Below, in pieces: positions 50,308 through 59,515 of a DNA stretch of 64,000 nucleotides. The stretch is from Weimeria sp002480925 (GTDB lineage Bacteria > Bacillota > Clostridia > Lachnospirales > Lachnospiraceae). Position 1 is the first letter of the stretch, and every line of letters starts with the position of its first letter. The notes under the pieces are model-generated. The model searched no databases and had not been told where the DNA came from. It worked only from the letters and a program-made list of their open reading frames with translations. The stretch is taken from the NCBI RefSeq assembly GCF_052064335.1, contig NZ_JBQHVU010000015.1, positions 4,160 to 68,159 on the forward strand, read 5' to 3'. The translations under genes and the position numbers were made by a program.

Positions 50308-51384
50308 ATGAATGACAAAGTATCATTTTCCATCGTAATCCCGGTTTACAATACGAGCCTTGATAGGGTCAAACGATGCGTTGATAGCATAAATAAACAA
50401 ACTTATAAGAACTATGATGTTTTTATCGTTGACGATGGAAGCGAGGAACAGTATTCGAAGCAGCTGAAAGATTTTGTGTTGTCTTGCGTTGATACATTTC
50501 ACTATTATAGGCAGGCAAACTTAGGAGCTGGAGAAGCAAGAAATACCGGGATACGGCTGGCAGATAAAGAGTATCTTATGTTCGTTGACGCTGATGACAT
50601 TATTTCTCCATATGCTTTGCGGGAAGCGGCAGTAGGCATACAAGATTATGGTGCTGATCTAGTGCTTGGCTTAGTTCATCAAATCGCTGAGAAGGATTTG
50701 GACTGGAATATATTTTCTGAATCAAAAGAGAAAGCAAGTTTAGTCGAGACTGAGAAGCAGAAGGAAGATTTGATCTGTGCATTAGTTGGCGCGTATCAAC
50801 CACAATATTACTTTTCAGATGGTTACTTAAGTGATGGACCAATCGCCCGAGTGATACGGACAGAGATAGCAAAGAGCTGTTTTTTTGATGCGGAAGATAT
50901 CTGGAATGAAGATACGATCTGGAATGTCAGACTCTTGCGTCAGTGTAAAAAGATAGCTGTATGCGGAAATGTTTGGTACGAATATCTGGTGAATTTATCC
51001 TCGCTGACAAGAACGTATCGACCGAATATACCATCTGAATTCAGGGAGGCAGTTTCGAAGGATATTAAAATTATTGATGAACTGTGGCCGGAATGCAAAA
51101 ACAGGCTATACGTCACAATGGTCTGGAACATGAGTTACGTATCAAGAATGTATTTATACCACCCAGCTAGCGGGTTTTCAAAGAAGGATAGTTTCCGGGA
51201 ATTTAAAAAATTCCTTCACTATCCTGATTATCGATACGTCTTAAAACATGTTGATTTTTCCAATGATCATAGATTTGTTCATCGGTGTGAGAAGGAAATT
51301 CTTAGATTTTTCTCATTGCATGAACCGCATTATATTGCATATATGATTTGGAAAGCATTTAGCAGGCAGCATCAGAATGGGTAA
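50308..51384 (+). CDS. Family 2 glycosyltransferase
   Basis: 358 residues. The GT-A fold starts FSIVIPVYNTSLDRVKRCVDSI. Asp-rich sites are FIVDDGSEEQY and MFVDADDIISPYAL, binding the nucleotide sugar and metal. EDTIWNVRLLRQC matches the ED-Q/R region of this family. It adds one sugar to the growing lipid-linked unit in the cytoplasm. Only two separate sugar-adding domains (this and the GT4 of the fusion) are in the locus besides the initiating transferase, so the repeat unit may be short. Sugar specificity cannot be told. Confidence 0.9.
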   Translation: MNDKVSFSIVIPVYNTSLDRVKRCVDSINKQTYKNYDVFIVDDGSEEQYSKQLKDFVLSCVDTFHYYRQANLGAGEARNTGIRLADKEYLMFVDADDIISPYALREAAVGIQDYGADLVLGLVHQIAEKDLDWNIFSESKEKASLVETEKQKEDLICALVGAYQPQYYFSDGYLSDGPIARVIRTEIAKSCFFDAEDIWNEDTIWNVRLLRQCKKIAVCGNVWYEYLVNLSSLTRTYRPNIPSEFREAVSKDIKIIDELWPECKNRLYVTMVWNMSYVSRMYLYHPASGFSKKDSFREFKKFLHYPDYRYVLKHVDFSNDHRFVHRCEKEILRFFSLHEPHYIAYMIWKAFSRQHQNG

Positions 51385-51393
51385 TGAAATAAA

Positions 51394-52557
51394 GTGATTT
51401 CTTTAGTATTTTACATACTTATATTTTTAATAGGTGTCCTACCGCTTGCAAAGATTTCATCTTTGATGCAACAAGATAGATTTATTATCAGAGGACGCTA
51501 TGGAAAAGAGTTGCAGGAAGGAACTGCAGGCTTTGTAGTAGTCGGGTTAATTGCACTCTTACCTGTTATCCTACTTTATGGATTTAGAATCAATATCGGT
51601 ACGGACTATTGGGCATATGAAACGGTTTATGATTTCATTAAAGAAACGCCTTTTAGCCAGTATCTTGGATACCATTTTATCGGCGATGATGATTACTATT
51701 GTGAGATTGGATTTGCTTTATTGAATAAAATAATGCCTTCGTATAGGACACTGTTGTTCGTAGAGGGAATTTTAGGACTTCTCATAGTGCTTTGGGCTGT
51801 GTATGACTTTCGAAATGAAGTCAATGCTGGATTTGCAATTTATATATTCCTTTGTACGCAGTTCATTTATTTCATGAATGGGGTACGTTTTCTGATAGCC
51901 GCTTGTTTTATGCTACTGGCAGTAAAGTTTTTGGTTCAAAACAAGAGTAAGGAATTTTTCTTATGTATTTTGGCTGCCGCGTTATTCCATAAGACAGCGC
52001 TATTTTGCATCATTTTCTATTTTATCAAAGAGTTTGGAAGAGAGGAAGCTAATAAGTTTCGAAATTTTTTACTAGTTGTAGGCATTGCGCTCTTTCCGCT
52101 TTTGCTATCTTATGTCATGAGAATGGCCGGTTATGTTCCGGCATTTTCAAGATATTTTTCTAAGACAAATTATGCGGCGGAATTTGGAAATGTAGGATTC
52201 GTAGGATTCGGGTGGCTTATGCATATCATCCCGGTTTGCATACCCCTTTTCCTTTTGGGGCATTATACATTGCTGCACGATGAAAAGGCAAAGATCCTGT
52301 TCAGGGTATATTTGCTTGAAATCCCTTTTAGAATGGTAGGACTTCTTAATACCTGGTACACAAGATTTTCAAGATTTCCGCAGATGATTGAGGTGATTTT
52401 AATACCGTATACGATCTCGCTGATGCAAAATAGAAGGAATAAAAAGATTTTGATAATTTACTATGTAATATGGTATGCGTTTTATTTTTGTTACTATGCG
52501 GTGGTCAATGATGGGGGAGATAGCCTGCCGTATCAATCTATTTTGGAATCAATCTAG
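51394..52557 (+). CDS. EpsG/Wzy-type polysaccharide polymerase
   Basis: 387 residues, GTG start. Around ten helices. The FRINIGTDYWAYETVYDFI region followed by CEIGFALLNKIM matches the EpsG family (GxDyxxY...E.gf.ll), which polymerises repeat units outside the cell. ALFHKTALFCIIFYFIKEF is another family landmark. It starts 10 bases after the GT2 gene. The locus also contains the ligase-like protein at 34949. One of the two may be a true ligase or serve another polymer. Confidence 0.88.
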   Translation: MISLVFYILIFLIGVLPLAKISSLMQQDRFIIRGRYGKELQEGTAGFVVVGLIALLPVILLYGFRINIGTDYWAYETVYDFIKETPFSQYLGYHFIGDDDYYCEIGFALLNKIMPSYRTLLFVEGILGLLIVLWAVYDFRNEVNAGFAIYIFLCTQFIYFMNGVRFLIAACFMLLAVKFLVQNKSKEFFLCILAAALFHKTALFCIIFYFIKEFGREEANKFRNFLLVVGIALFPLLLSYVMRMAGYVPAFSRYFSKTNYAAEFGNVGFVGFGWLMHIIPVCIPLFLLGHYTLLHDEKAKILFRVYLLEIPFRMVGLLNTWYTRFSRFPQMIEVILIPYTISLMQNRRNKKILIIYYVIWYAFYFCYYAVVNDGGDSLPYQSILESI

Positions 52558-52571
52558 AAATCGGAGATTTT

Positions 52572-53741
52572 ATGAAAATTGGAATTGTTACGTTTTGGTG
52601 GGGAGAAGACAATTATGGACAGCAACTTCAGCTATATGCCTTGCAGCACTTCTTGAATTTACATGGACATGAAGCGTTTTTAATATGCTACGATCAACGA
52701 TCAGATTATAATGTAACGATTAGGACATATCTAAATAAAATTACTAAACCAAAGCAAATATATAAGTATCTAGAGTATAAACTAAAAAAATCAAAGAGCT
52801 CAAAAATTAATTCAAATCATCCTAGATATTTTGAAGATTTTCAGAAAGAATATATTTCAAAGACTGGTATTTACAGTAGTTTTGATGAACTTAAAGCAAC
52901 GCCCCCAGATGCTGATGCATACATAGTAGGCTCTGATCAGGTTTGGAATCCCGATTGCTTGTCGGGGAATATATATGACAATAACGGCCCGATTAAAGCA
53001 TTTTTTTTGGATTTTGTTCCTCAAAATAGACCTAGATTATCCTATGCAGCAAGTTGGGGTGGCACTGTTTTGTCAAAAGAGTTAGAACGTTTCATTACCC
53101 CTTTACTGAAGAAATTTACTTATGTCTCAGTAAGAGAACAATCAGGTATCGATCTATGCTTACAATGCGGTGTCTTTGATGCGGAATGGGTATGTGATCC
53201 TACTTTACTATTTAAGGCAGATGATTATAGAAAGCTTTATGAGCCTTATATGAATAGTCATAATGATCATTTGAGCGTCTCCAAACATATTAATGAAGAT
53301 TATATTTTACTCTATTATTTAGATAATGGAGGTAAATTTGACATAGATCAGGTATATAAGTTTGCAAAGAGTCATCATTTGACCGTAAAATACATTGCTG
53401 CCAATGGACAGGCCGATAAATACGAGAAGATTTATCCTAATTTAATGCAGTGGCTGGAATTAGTGGATCATGCAAAATATATCATCACAAATTCATTTCA
53501 CTGCTGTGTATTCTCGGTAATCTTCAAGAAGCAATTTATCTCAATTCCTATTTCCGGCAGAGACAGTGGCATGAATGATAGGCTGAAATCTTTATTTAAA
53601 CTATGCGAGATGAAACCAAGGATCCTGGATATTAATCAGCATTCTTATGATTTTTCTATACTTAATGAACATTATGATGTAACAGTTCATAGAGATGGTG
53701 GGAAGAGATTATTAGAGGTATTAGATAAGTTAAAGAACTAA
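52572..53741 (+). CDS. Polysaccharide pyruvyl transferase
   Basis: 389 residues. It opens KIGIVTFWWGEDNYGQQLQLYALQHFL and has the conserved YIVGSDQVWNPDCL and NSFHCCVFSVIFKKQF segments of the pyruvyl transferase (CsaB/EpsO) family. It adds ketal-linked pyruvate to sugars using phosphoenolpyruvate, giving negative charge. It lies between polymerase and flippase. The gap to the next gene (100 bases) contains no clear promoter; CTGCA/TGCAG is a small hairpin just after the stop. Such proteins often cluster with F420-beta-like proteins, as here. Confidence 0.92.
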   Translation: MKIGIVTFWWGEDNYGQQLQLYALQHFLNLHGHEAFLICYDQRSDYNVTIRTYLNKITKPKQIYKYLEYKLKKSKSSKINSNHPRYFEDFQKEYISKTGIYSSFDELKATPPDADAYIVGSDQVWNPDCLSGNIYDNNGPIKAFFLDFVPQNRPRLSYAASWGGTVLSKELERFITPLLKKFTYVSVREQSGIDLCLQCGVFDAEWVCDPTLLFKADDYRKLYEPYMNSHNDHLSVSKHINEDYILLYYLDNGGKFDIDQVYKFAKSHHLTVKYIAANGQADKYEKIYPNLMQWLELVDHAKYIITNSFHCCVFSVIFKKQFISIPISGRDSGMNDRLKSLFKLCEMKPRILDINQHSYDFSILNEHYDVTVHRDGGKRLLEVLDKLKN

Positions 53742-53842
53742 CTGCATACAGTTTGCAGTTTACTATATGTTTGCATAACAGGTGAAATTTTTCTTGAATA
53801 CAATACATTTTGCGACGCTTTTAATGCCAAGAGTGAGGTAAC

Positions 53843-55366
53843 GTGGAAAAAGAAACAAAGAAGCAGATGTCAGCTGGCATTGTGTTGTCATATATGGTTA
53901 TTATCGTGCAGGTAATTGCAGGCCTGCTTTATATACCTATAGTCTTAAGCTCGTTAGGTCAGAGTCAATATGGTATTTATTCTCTTTGTACATCATTTAT
54001 GGGGTACCTCACCATAATGAATGGCGGGGTAAATGCTGCTTATATCAGGTTTTATGTTCAAACCAAGGTGAAGGACGAAAGCAAGATCCCAGCGCTTAAT
54101 GGGATGTTCTTAAAGATATTTGTTGTATTATCTTTTACGGCATTTGTTGGCGGACAGGTTGTGGGTATTTTTAGCCCTCAGATATTTGGTAATAAAATTA
54201 ATATTTCAGAGTATGCCCTTGTAAAGCAATGTTTTAGGATTTTAGCAATCAATTCTGCCGCGCAGGTTTTGAACTGCGTTTTTAGTTCTATCATTACAGC
54301 AAACGAAAAGTTTATTTTTGCGAAAGCAGTTAATCTATTGACGGCTATAGCAAGTCCTGTAATTACAACTCCTTTTCTGTTAAAGGGGTACAACTGTGTG
54401 ATTATCGTTACTGTTCAGTTAGTAATGTCAATTATCACACTAATTTTGAATACTGGATTTTGTCTAAAAGTCTTTCATACCAAGTTTGATCTTAGAGAAA
54501 ATGACAAAAATTTGTTGAAAGATATTGCTCAATTTTCCGGATTTATAGTGCTTCAAAGCTTTATGGATCAGTTGAACTGGCAAATAGATAAGTTTATTCT
54601 TGCCAGAACGCATGGTACTGAGGAAATTTCTCTTTATTCTGTGGGTGCCACATTTAACACTTACTATATGAATTTTTCTTCAGCCCTGCCTGGAGTATTT
54701 ATCGCTCAAATTAATAAACTTCAGGCGAAACACGAAAATGATCAATTGAATAAATTGTTTGTGCAGACTAGTAGGGTTTTCGGATATCTTGTGCTTCTTT
54801 TCATGGCTGCATTTTCAATCTTTGGACATAAGTTTGTCATTCGCTGGGCTGGCTCGGAATACAGTATTTCATATACCGTTGGAATGCTTTTGATGCTTCC
54901 CGTTACACTAGCACTCTGCATGGGACTTGGGCAGGATATAGCAAGGGCGAAGAACAAGCATCAGTTTCAGATAATTATCAATTTTCTGGTATGCATTGTA
55001 AATGTGTTTGTGAGTGTCCCCCTTGCTTTGAAGTGGGGAGCAGTTGGCAGCGCATTAGGAACATTTGTGTCGGAGATTTTTATCTGTATGATAATTCAAC
55101 CTATATATTATCATAGGGTTCTTAAACTTGATATGAAAGCAGTATTCAAAGGACTTATCGGGATAGTGCCGGGACTGTTGCCGTGTGTGTTATATGGTTT
55201 TGTAATCACTTATTTTAATGTTTTGAAGCCTGATTATATAAATATTTTTGTATATGGATTGTTCTTCATAGTAATCTACGCTGTTTCCATGTGGGTTTTG
55301 TCTATGAATTCACAGGAAAAGGATATGGTACGAAAAGCATTGCACACAATCAGTAGAAGAGGTTGA
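53843..55366 (+). CDS. wzx: Oligosaccharide flippase (Wzx/MATE type)
   Basis: 507 residues from a GTG start with GAGGTAAC upstream. Twelve to fourteen helices. N-terminal ISYMVIIVQVIAGLLYIPIVLSSLG-like segment, SQYGIYSLCTSFMGYLTIMNGGV and a central loop FMDQLNWQIDKFILARTHG are typical of Wzx-like flippases. It moves lipid-linked repeat units across the membrane. It confirms the Wzx/Wzy-dependent mode, in agreement with the EpsG-like polymerase. Nothing unusual. Confidence 0.92.
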   Translation: MEKETKKQMSAGIVLSYMVIIVQVIAGLLYIPIVLSSLGQSQYGIYSLCTSFMGYLTIMNGGVNAAYIRFYVQTKVKDESKIPALNGMFLKIFVVLSFTAFVGGQVVGIFSPQIFGNKINISEYALVKQCFRILAINSAAQVLNCVFSSIITANEKFIFAKAVNLLTAIASPVITTPFLLKGYNCVIIVTVQLVMSIITLILNTGFCLKVFHTKFDLRENDKNLLKDIAQFSGFIVLQSFMDQLNWQIDKFILARTHGTEEISLYSVGATFNTYYMNFSSALPGVFIAQINKLQAKHENDQLNKLFVQTSRVFGYLVLLFMAAFSIFGHKFVIRWAGSEYSISYTVGMLLMLPVTLALCMGLGQDIARAKNKHQFQIIINFLVCIVNVFVSVPLALKWGAVGSALGTFVSEIFICMIIQPIYYHRVLKLDMKAVFKGLIGIVPGLLPCVLYGFVITYFNVLKPDYINIFVYGLFFIVIYAVSMWVLSMNSQEKDMVRKALHTISRRG

Positions 55367-55388
55367 AATATAAGAGGAAAAAGCGTTT

Positions 55389-57299
55389 ATGTTTGGGAAA
55401 AGTACAGAGACATATCGAAATTGGGAAAAAGAGTGGAGTAAGTATAATAATGTTCCCAATGACCTTGATCTAATAAATTTGGGTAGTACCATGGCTGCAT
55501 TTGATTTTGATTATTCACTGTGGACCGCCAATGGCAAAGAAGGATTCAACTTTGCATCTTCTCCACAGACACTGTATTATGACAAACAGGTACTTGAACA
55601 ATATGGTGGACATTTGAAAAAGAACGGGATTGTGCTTATTTGCTTGGCAGAATACAGTTTACTCGTAGAGAAGTACAACGCAGATGATCATAATTATAAA
55701 TATTATGGATATCTTGAACCTGAAAGAATACTGAATTATTCAAAAAAGAAGGCAAAACTCGTTAAGAATAATCCCGCTCGACTAGATTCAAAAATCGCAA
55801 TGGAAGAGTTGAAAAAGAATGTAAAATCAATTCTTGGAATGGATAATCACAGTCGTGCTGTAGATATTTATCTTGATGCTCGACAGGTTATGACTGGTTG
55901 GAAGAATGAATTTGGCTGGAATAACGAATATACATTAACTGAAGAGCAACAGACAACTATTAGACAAACCTGGGGCATCCTTCAAAACATTATTTCATAT
56001 TGTAAAGAAAATGAATACCGTCCAGTCATTGTGGTTCCTCCTTTTGCCACATATCTCAGGTCACTTATGCCAGAAAATATTCTACAGCAATGCCTGTGGA
56101 AGTATATTGATAAGCTGAAGAGTAACGGAATAAAGGTCATAGATTTCTGGGATGATGAGTATCTTCAACAGCATAAGTTTTACGAGACTTCTCTCGTTCT
56201 GAATGAAGACGGAAAGAAGATTTTTAACAACCGTGTTCAACAAGCGCTTTATGGTACACCACTTGATGAATCCGCAAAGTATGAAAATGTTGTTTATGAC
56301 ACGATGGCAAGTAATGATAAGGCTGTTAGCAGTGTTAAAAATTTTTCTCGGATGGGAAAAACATCAAAAACGTACATGCTTCGAAATGGTTTAGAGATTC
56401 CCTGGATATCTTACGGTACTGGCGTAATCTGGAAATACACGAGGAATCCAAGGCTTTTTCTAAAGGCTAATGCTCAGGAAGTTGCGCTGAGTGTTTATCA
56501 TAAAAATCTGAACCGGGAGCTTGATGGAAATTTACATATTAAGAAGGTCTTGCAAAATGCCTATGATTCAGGCTTTCGTATGTTTGATACAGGGCGCATT
56601 TATGCAAAGTCTGAGAAATCGCTAGGGAATACAGTAAGCAGTAAGGATGACGTTTTTATAACATCTAAATGCTCGGCAATGGATGTTGAACGGCAGGGAA
56701 GTCCAAACAGCGTGAAGGGTAATCTCCTAGTAACACTAAAGAATCTTAAGAGAGACAAACTGGATCTTTATCTTCTACATTGGCCAGAGGGGGAGCATTG
56801 GCTTGATTATTATGAGCAGATTGTCAAGGCATATAAGGCAGGCTGGGTGAGGGCTTTTGGTGCTTGTAACCTTAAGATGGAGCATATTAAGGCAATTCAG
56901 GATGCAGGATTGGAGCTTCCTATGGTCATCCAGGAGGAATGTCATCCGTTCTATTCCAGAGCAGATGTGCGTGTATTTTGCAAAGAAAACGGGATTCAGT
57001 TCGAAGCACACACACCTACTATGCATATGCATCCTTTAGTAAAGGATAATGACCTATTGAATGCTCTTGCAAAGAAATACAAAAAATCAGTAGCGCAAGT
57101 CATTCTTCGTTGGCATTACCAGAATGATGTAATACCAGTATGCAGTACTTTCAGTAGAGAGCATATGGAAGAAAATTTGGATATATTTGATTTTGAGCTA
57201 ACAGACGAAGAAATGGATGAAATCGATGGACTAAATATTGACTATATATGCTTGAATACGACAGGTATCGATGATCCAAATTATATATATAACGACTGA
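55389..57299 (+). CDS. Fusion: SGNH/DltD-like domain and aldo-keto reductase
   Basis: 636 residues. The first about 300 begin MFGKSTETYRNWEKEWSKY and contain INLGSTMAAFDFDYSLW (a G-S-X nucleophile-like site) and VIVVPPFATYLRSLMPENILQ, resembling SGNH hydrolase or DltD-type domains. A 30-residue linker follows. The C-terminal about 300 form an aldo-keto reductase: FRMFDTGRIYAKSEKSLG (Asp and Tyr), VFITSKCSAM (Lys), LYLLHWPEG (His). The two activities are unrelated; together they could reduce and transfer an acyl or sugar group. No signal peptide is seen, so both parts are probably cytoplasmic. Confidence 0.83.
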   Translation: MFGKSTETYRNWEKEWSKYNNVPNDLDLINLGSTMAAFDFDYSLWTANGKEGFNFASSPQTLYYDKQVLEQYGGHLKKNGIVLICLAEYSLLVEKYNADDHNYKYYGYLEPERILNYSKKKAKLVKNNPARLDSKIAMEELKKNVKSILGMDNHSRAVDIYLDARQVMTGWKNEFGWNNEYTLTEEQQTTIRQTWGILQNIISYCKENEYRPVIVVPPFATYLRSLMPENILQQCLWKYIDKLKSNGIKVIDFWDDEYLQQHKFYETSLVLNEDGKKIFNNRVQQALYGTPLDESAKYENVVYDTMASNDKAVSSVKNFSRMGKTSKTYMLRNGLEIPWISYGTGVIWKYTRNPRLFLKANAQEVALSVYHKNLNRELDGNLHIKKVLQNAYDSGFRMFDTGRIYAKSEKSLGNTVSSKDDVFITSKCSAMDVERQGSPNSVKGNLLVTLKNLKRDKLDLYLLHWPEGEHWLDYYEQIVKAYKAGWVRAFGACNLKMEHIKAIQDAGLELPMVIQEECHPFYSRADVRVFCKENGIQFEAHTPTMHMHPLVKDNDLLNALAKKYKKSVAQVILRWHYQNDVIPVCSTFSREHMEENLDIFDFELTDEEMDEIDGLNIDYICLNTTGIDDPNYIYND

Positions 57300-57340
57300 T
57301 GGAGTAAGACACTTGCCGGTAAGGAGAAGAAATTTTTGTT

Positions 57341-57982
57341 ATGGGAAAAGTTGAACTAATAAGAAAACTTGATATATTCATGTTTATCAAGTACAACTTC
57401 ATGTTAAAAAATGTAATTAGAGATCCTGGATGCTATTTAATAACATATAGGGGGGCAAAAATTGATTTAAGTGATAAAGCAAAAATTATCCTTCATGCAA
57501 ATTATCATTGTTGCAGTTCAAAATTTTTGCATTCAAAGGCTGAAGCCTATTTGCAATTATTAGATGGAGGGATACTTGAGGTAAATGGTCCAGTGGCTCA
57601 AAATTATGGGTCGCATGTAGAAGTCAATTATAATGCAAAAATTTCTATAGGAAAGGCTGTAATCAAGCCTAATGCAGTCATTGTATCTAATCAAGAAATT
57701 GAAATTGGTAATGATGTTCTAATTTCACGTTATGTAATAATCTATGACTCAGATTTTCATAAAATTAAAGGACCAAATGGAGAGTTGAAAGTTCATTCAA
57801 AGAAGACGATCATTGGTAATCATGTTTGGATTGGAATTAAGAGTAGCGTGCTGAAAGGTGCAATAGTTGGAGACGGTGCTGTTGTTGCGGTAGGTAGTAC
57901 CGTAACAGGAAAGGTGAAAGCAGGAATGACTGCCATGGGATATCCAGCAAGAAGCTTTTCAACAGTCGAGTGGGAAGATTGA
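57341..57982 (+). CDS. Hexapeptide-repeat (left-handed beta-helix) acyltransferase
   Basis: 213 residues. Hexapeptide turns run from about residue 95 (ISIGKAVIKPNAVIVSNQEIEIGNDVLISRYVIIYDSD) to 200 (GNHVWIGIKSSVLKGAIVGDGAVVAVGSTV). The FH in DSDFHKI provides the catalytic His. It is probably an O-acetyltransferase acting on a sugar. Length and order match colanic-acid WcaF/WcaB-like enzymes. It contains a G6 run at 57450-57455, in frame. The next gene starts 4 bases downstream. Confidence 0.86.
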   Translation: MGKVELIRKLDIFMFIKYNFMLKNVIRDPGCYLITYRGAKIDLSDKAKIILHANYHCCSSKFLHSKAEAYLQLLDGGILEVNGPVAQNYGSHVEVNYNAKISIGKAVIKPNAVIVSNQEIEIGNDVLISRYVIIYDSDFHKIKGPNGELKVHSKKTIIGNHVWIGIKSSVLKGAIVGDGAVVAVGSTVTGKVKAGMTAMGYPARSFSTVEWED

Positions 57983-57985
57983 TAT

Positions 57986-59221
57986 ATGGGAAAGATGATA
58001 GATAGTATTGACCATATGCTTTGTACCGGATGCAAGATGTGTGCAGATGTATGCCCTGTCGATGCGATTTCTTATGCAAATGATCATGAAGGATTTTGGT
58101 ATCCTTCAGTCGATTATAAGAAATGCATTGGTTGCAGAAAGTGTTTACGTACCTGTCCCTCATTGAATGATCGAATTAATCCTGCTAGTCACAAGCCAAT
58201 GGTGTACGCAGCATATAATATTGATGATAAAAAACGCATTTCTTCTACCTCTGGTGGTCTATATTATGCATTAGCAGAGAAGATGCTAGAAGATGGTGGT
58301 GTAATTACGGGTAGTGTTTATACCGATAATTATAGGAATGCTGTGCAGATAGTCGGCACAACACAAGACGATCTTGAGAGGCTGAATGGTTCAAAATATT
58401 TTCAAAGCGATACAGCAGGAATATATAAAAAGACAAAGAAACTTCTTGATAATGGAAGAAAGGTATTATTTTGTGGAGCGCCTTGTCATGTTGCTGGCTT
58501 GAATGCATATCTTGGCATAAGCAATGACAATGGTGCTTCGGTCTATCCGAATTTGGTAACTGTTGACTTCGTATGCCGTGGTATAAACAGTCCAAAGGTA
58601 TTCCGCAAATATGTGGAAGACTGTGAAAAGCGATATGGTGCTCCGGTAACAAGAGTCCATTTGAAGAATAAGAATAAAGGGTGGATGCGTCTTGGAACTT
58701 ATATAGAGTTTGCAAATGGAAAGACTTATTATCGAGATTACATTGACGACCCATGGGTAAATGGTTTTGTTGTCGGGAATTTATTCATGAGACCGGCATG
58801 CAGCAAGTGTCTTTATAAGGAAGAAAAACGTGTAGCTGATATCTCTCTTGGAGATTTTTGGGGACTCTTAGCATCTGAAAAGAATCTTTACAAAGGCATT
58901 TCACTAGTACTTATTAATACAGATAAGGGAGAACAGTATTTTAATTCAGTAAAAGAAAAACTTATGGTTTCAAAGCAAACGTATGAAACAGCGGTAAGGG
59001 GAAATGGCTGCCTTCTTACATCAGCTCCTATGGGTGACAAGAGAGAAGAATTCTTTAAAAGACTTGATAGCGAGCCGTATGAAGATTTAGTATGGGACCT
59101 AATCGGCAGGACGAAGATTCAGACAATGAAGATGCGTGTGATAGCCGGTGTGCGTAGAATACTTCATAAGATAAAAAATAGGATGATGGTCGCATTTAAA
59201 TTGATCCCTACTGGAATGTAA
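57986..59221 (+). CDS. F420-hydrogenase/dehydrogenase beta-subunit-like protein with two 4Fe-4S clusters
   Basis: 411 residues. The N-terminal ferredoxin part has CTGCKMCADVCPVDAI and CIGCRKCLRTCPSL. A flavin-containing FrhB-like domain follows with STSGGLYYALAEKMLE, FCGAPCHVAGLNAYLG, DFVCRGINSPKVFRKY and CSKCLYKEEKRVADISLGDFWG. Proteins of this group recur next to polysaccharide pyruvyl transferases in anaerobes. They may reduce a sugar or pyruvyl intermediate rather than use F420. It ends 29 bases before the ACP gene. Confidence 0.9.
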   Translation: MGKMIDSIDHMLCTGCKMCADVCPVDAISYANDHEGFWYPSVDYKKCIGCRKCLRTCPSLNDRINPASHKPMVYAAYNIDDKKRISSTSGGLYYALAEKMLEDGGVITGSVYTDNYRNAVQIVGTTQDDLERLNGSKYFQSDTAGIYKKTKKLLDNGRKVLFCGAPCHVAGLNAYLGISNDNGASVYPNLVTVDFVCRGINSPKVFRKYVEDCEKRYGAPVTRVHLKNKNKGWMRLGTYIEFANGKTYYRDYIDDPWVNGFVVGNLFMRPACSKCLYKEEKRVADISLGDFWGLLASEKNLYKGISLVLINTDKGEQYFNSVKEKLMVSKQTYETAVRGNGCLLTSAPMGDKREEFFKRLDSEPYEDLVWDLIGRTKIQTMKMRVIAGVRRILHKIKNRMMVAFKLIPTGM

Positions 59222-59249
59222 TAGAGTTTTTAAGAGAAAGGATAGAAAT

Positions 59250-59495
59250 ATGGAATCAAACGAAGTGCTGGAGAAAATCCAGCCGATTTTTCAAGATATT
59301 TTTGATGATGAAGACCTTGTGGTTACCAGAGAAACCTGTGCCGCTGATGTGGAAGACTGGGATTCTTTCGCACAGATGCAGATTGTCATGGCACTTGAAG
59401 ATATGTTCAAAATCAAATTTCGCACAAGCGAGATAGAGACTTGGAAGAACGTAGGCAACGTGGTGGATGCAATCATCAGCCACCTCAATCGGTAA
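59250..59495 (+). CDS. Acyl carrier protein for the FkbH cassette
   Basis: 81 residues with the phosphopantetheine site in VEDWDSFAQMQIVMALED (DSF instead of DSL) and a helical ACP fold. It lies directly before the FkbH gene, an arrangement known from polyketide clusters where FkbH loads glyceryl units from 1,3-bisphosphoglycerate onto a dedicated ACP. It probably carries an acyl group for transfer to the polysaccharide. The AGAAAGGAT site is fair. Confidence 0.9.
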   Translation: MESNEVLEKIQPIFQDIFDDEDLVVTRETCAADVEDWDSFAQMQIVMALEDMFKIKFRTSEIETWKNVGNVVDAIISHLNR

Positions 59496-59515
59496 TGTTT
59501 GATTGGTAAAGTATT

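Noticed and set aside
57450..57455. G6 run in the hexapeptide acyltransferase as a fourth phase-variation tract
   Set aside because: Six G is short for efficient slippage and the frame is intact; mentioned with the gene only.
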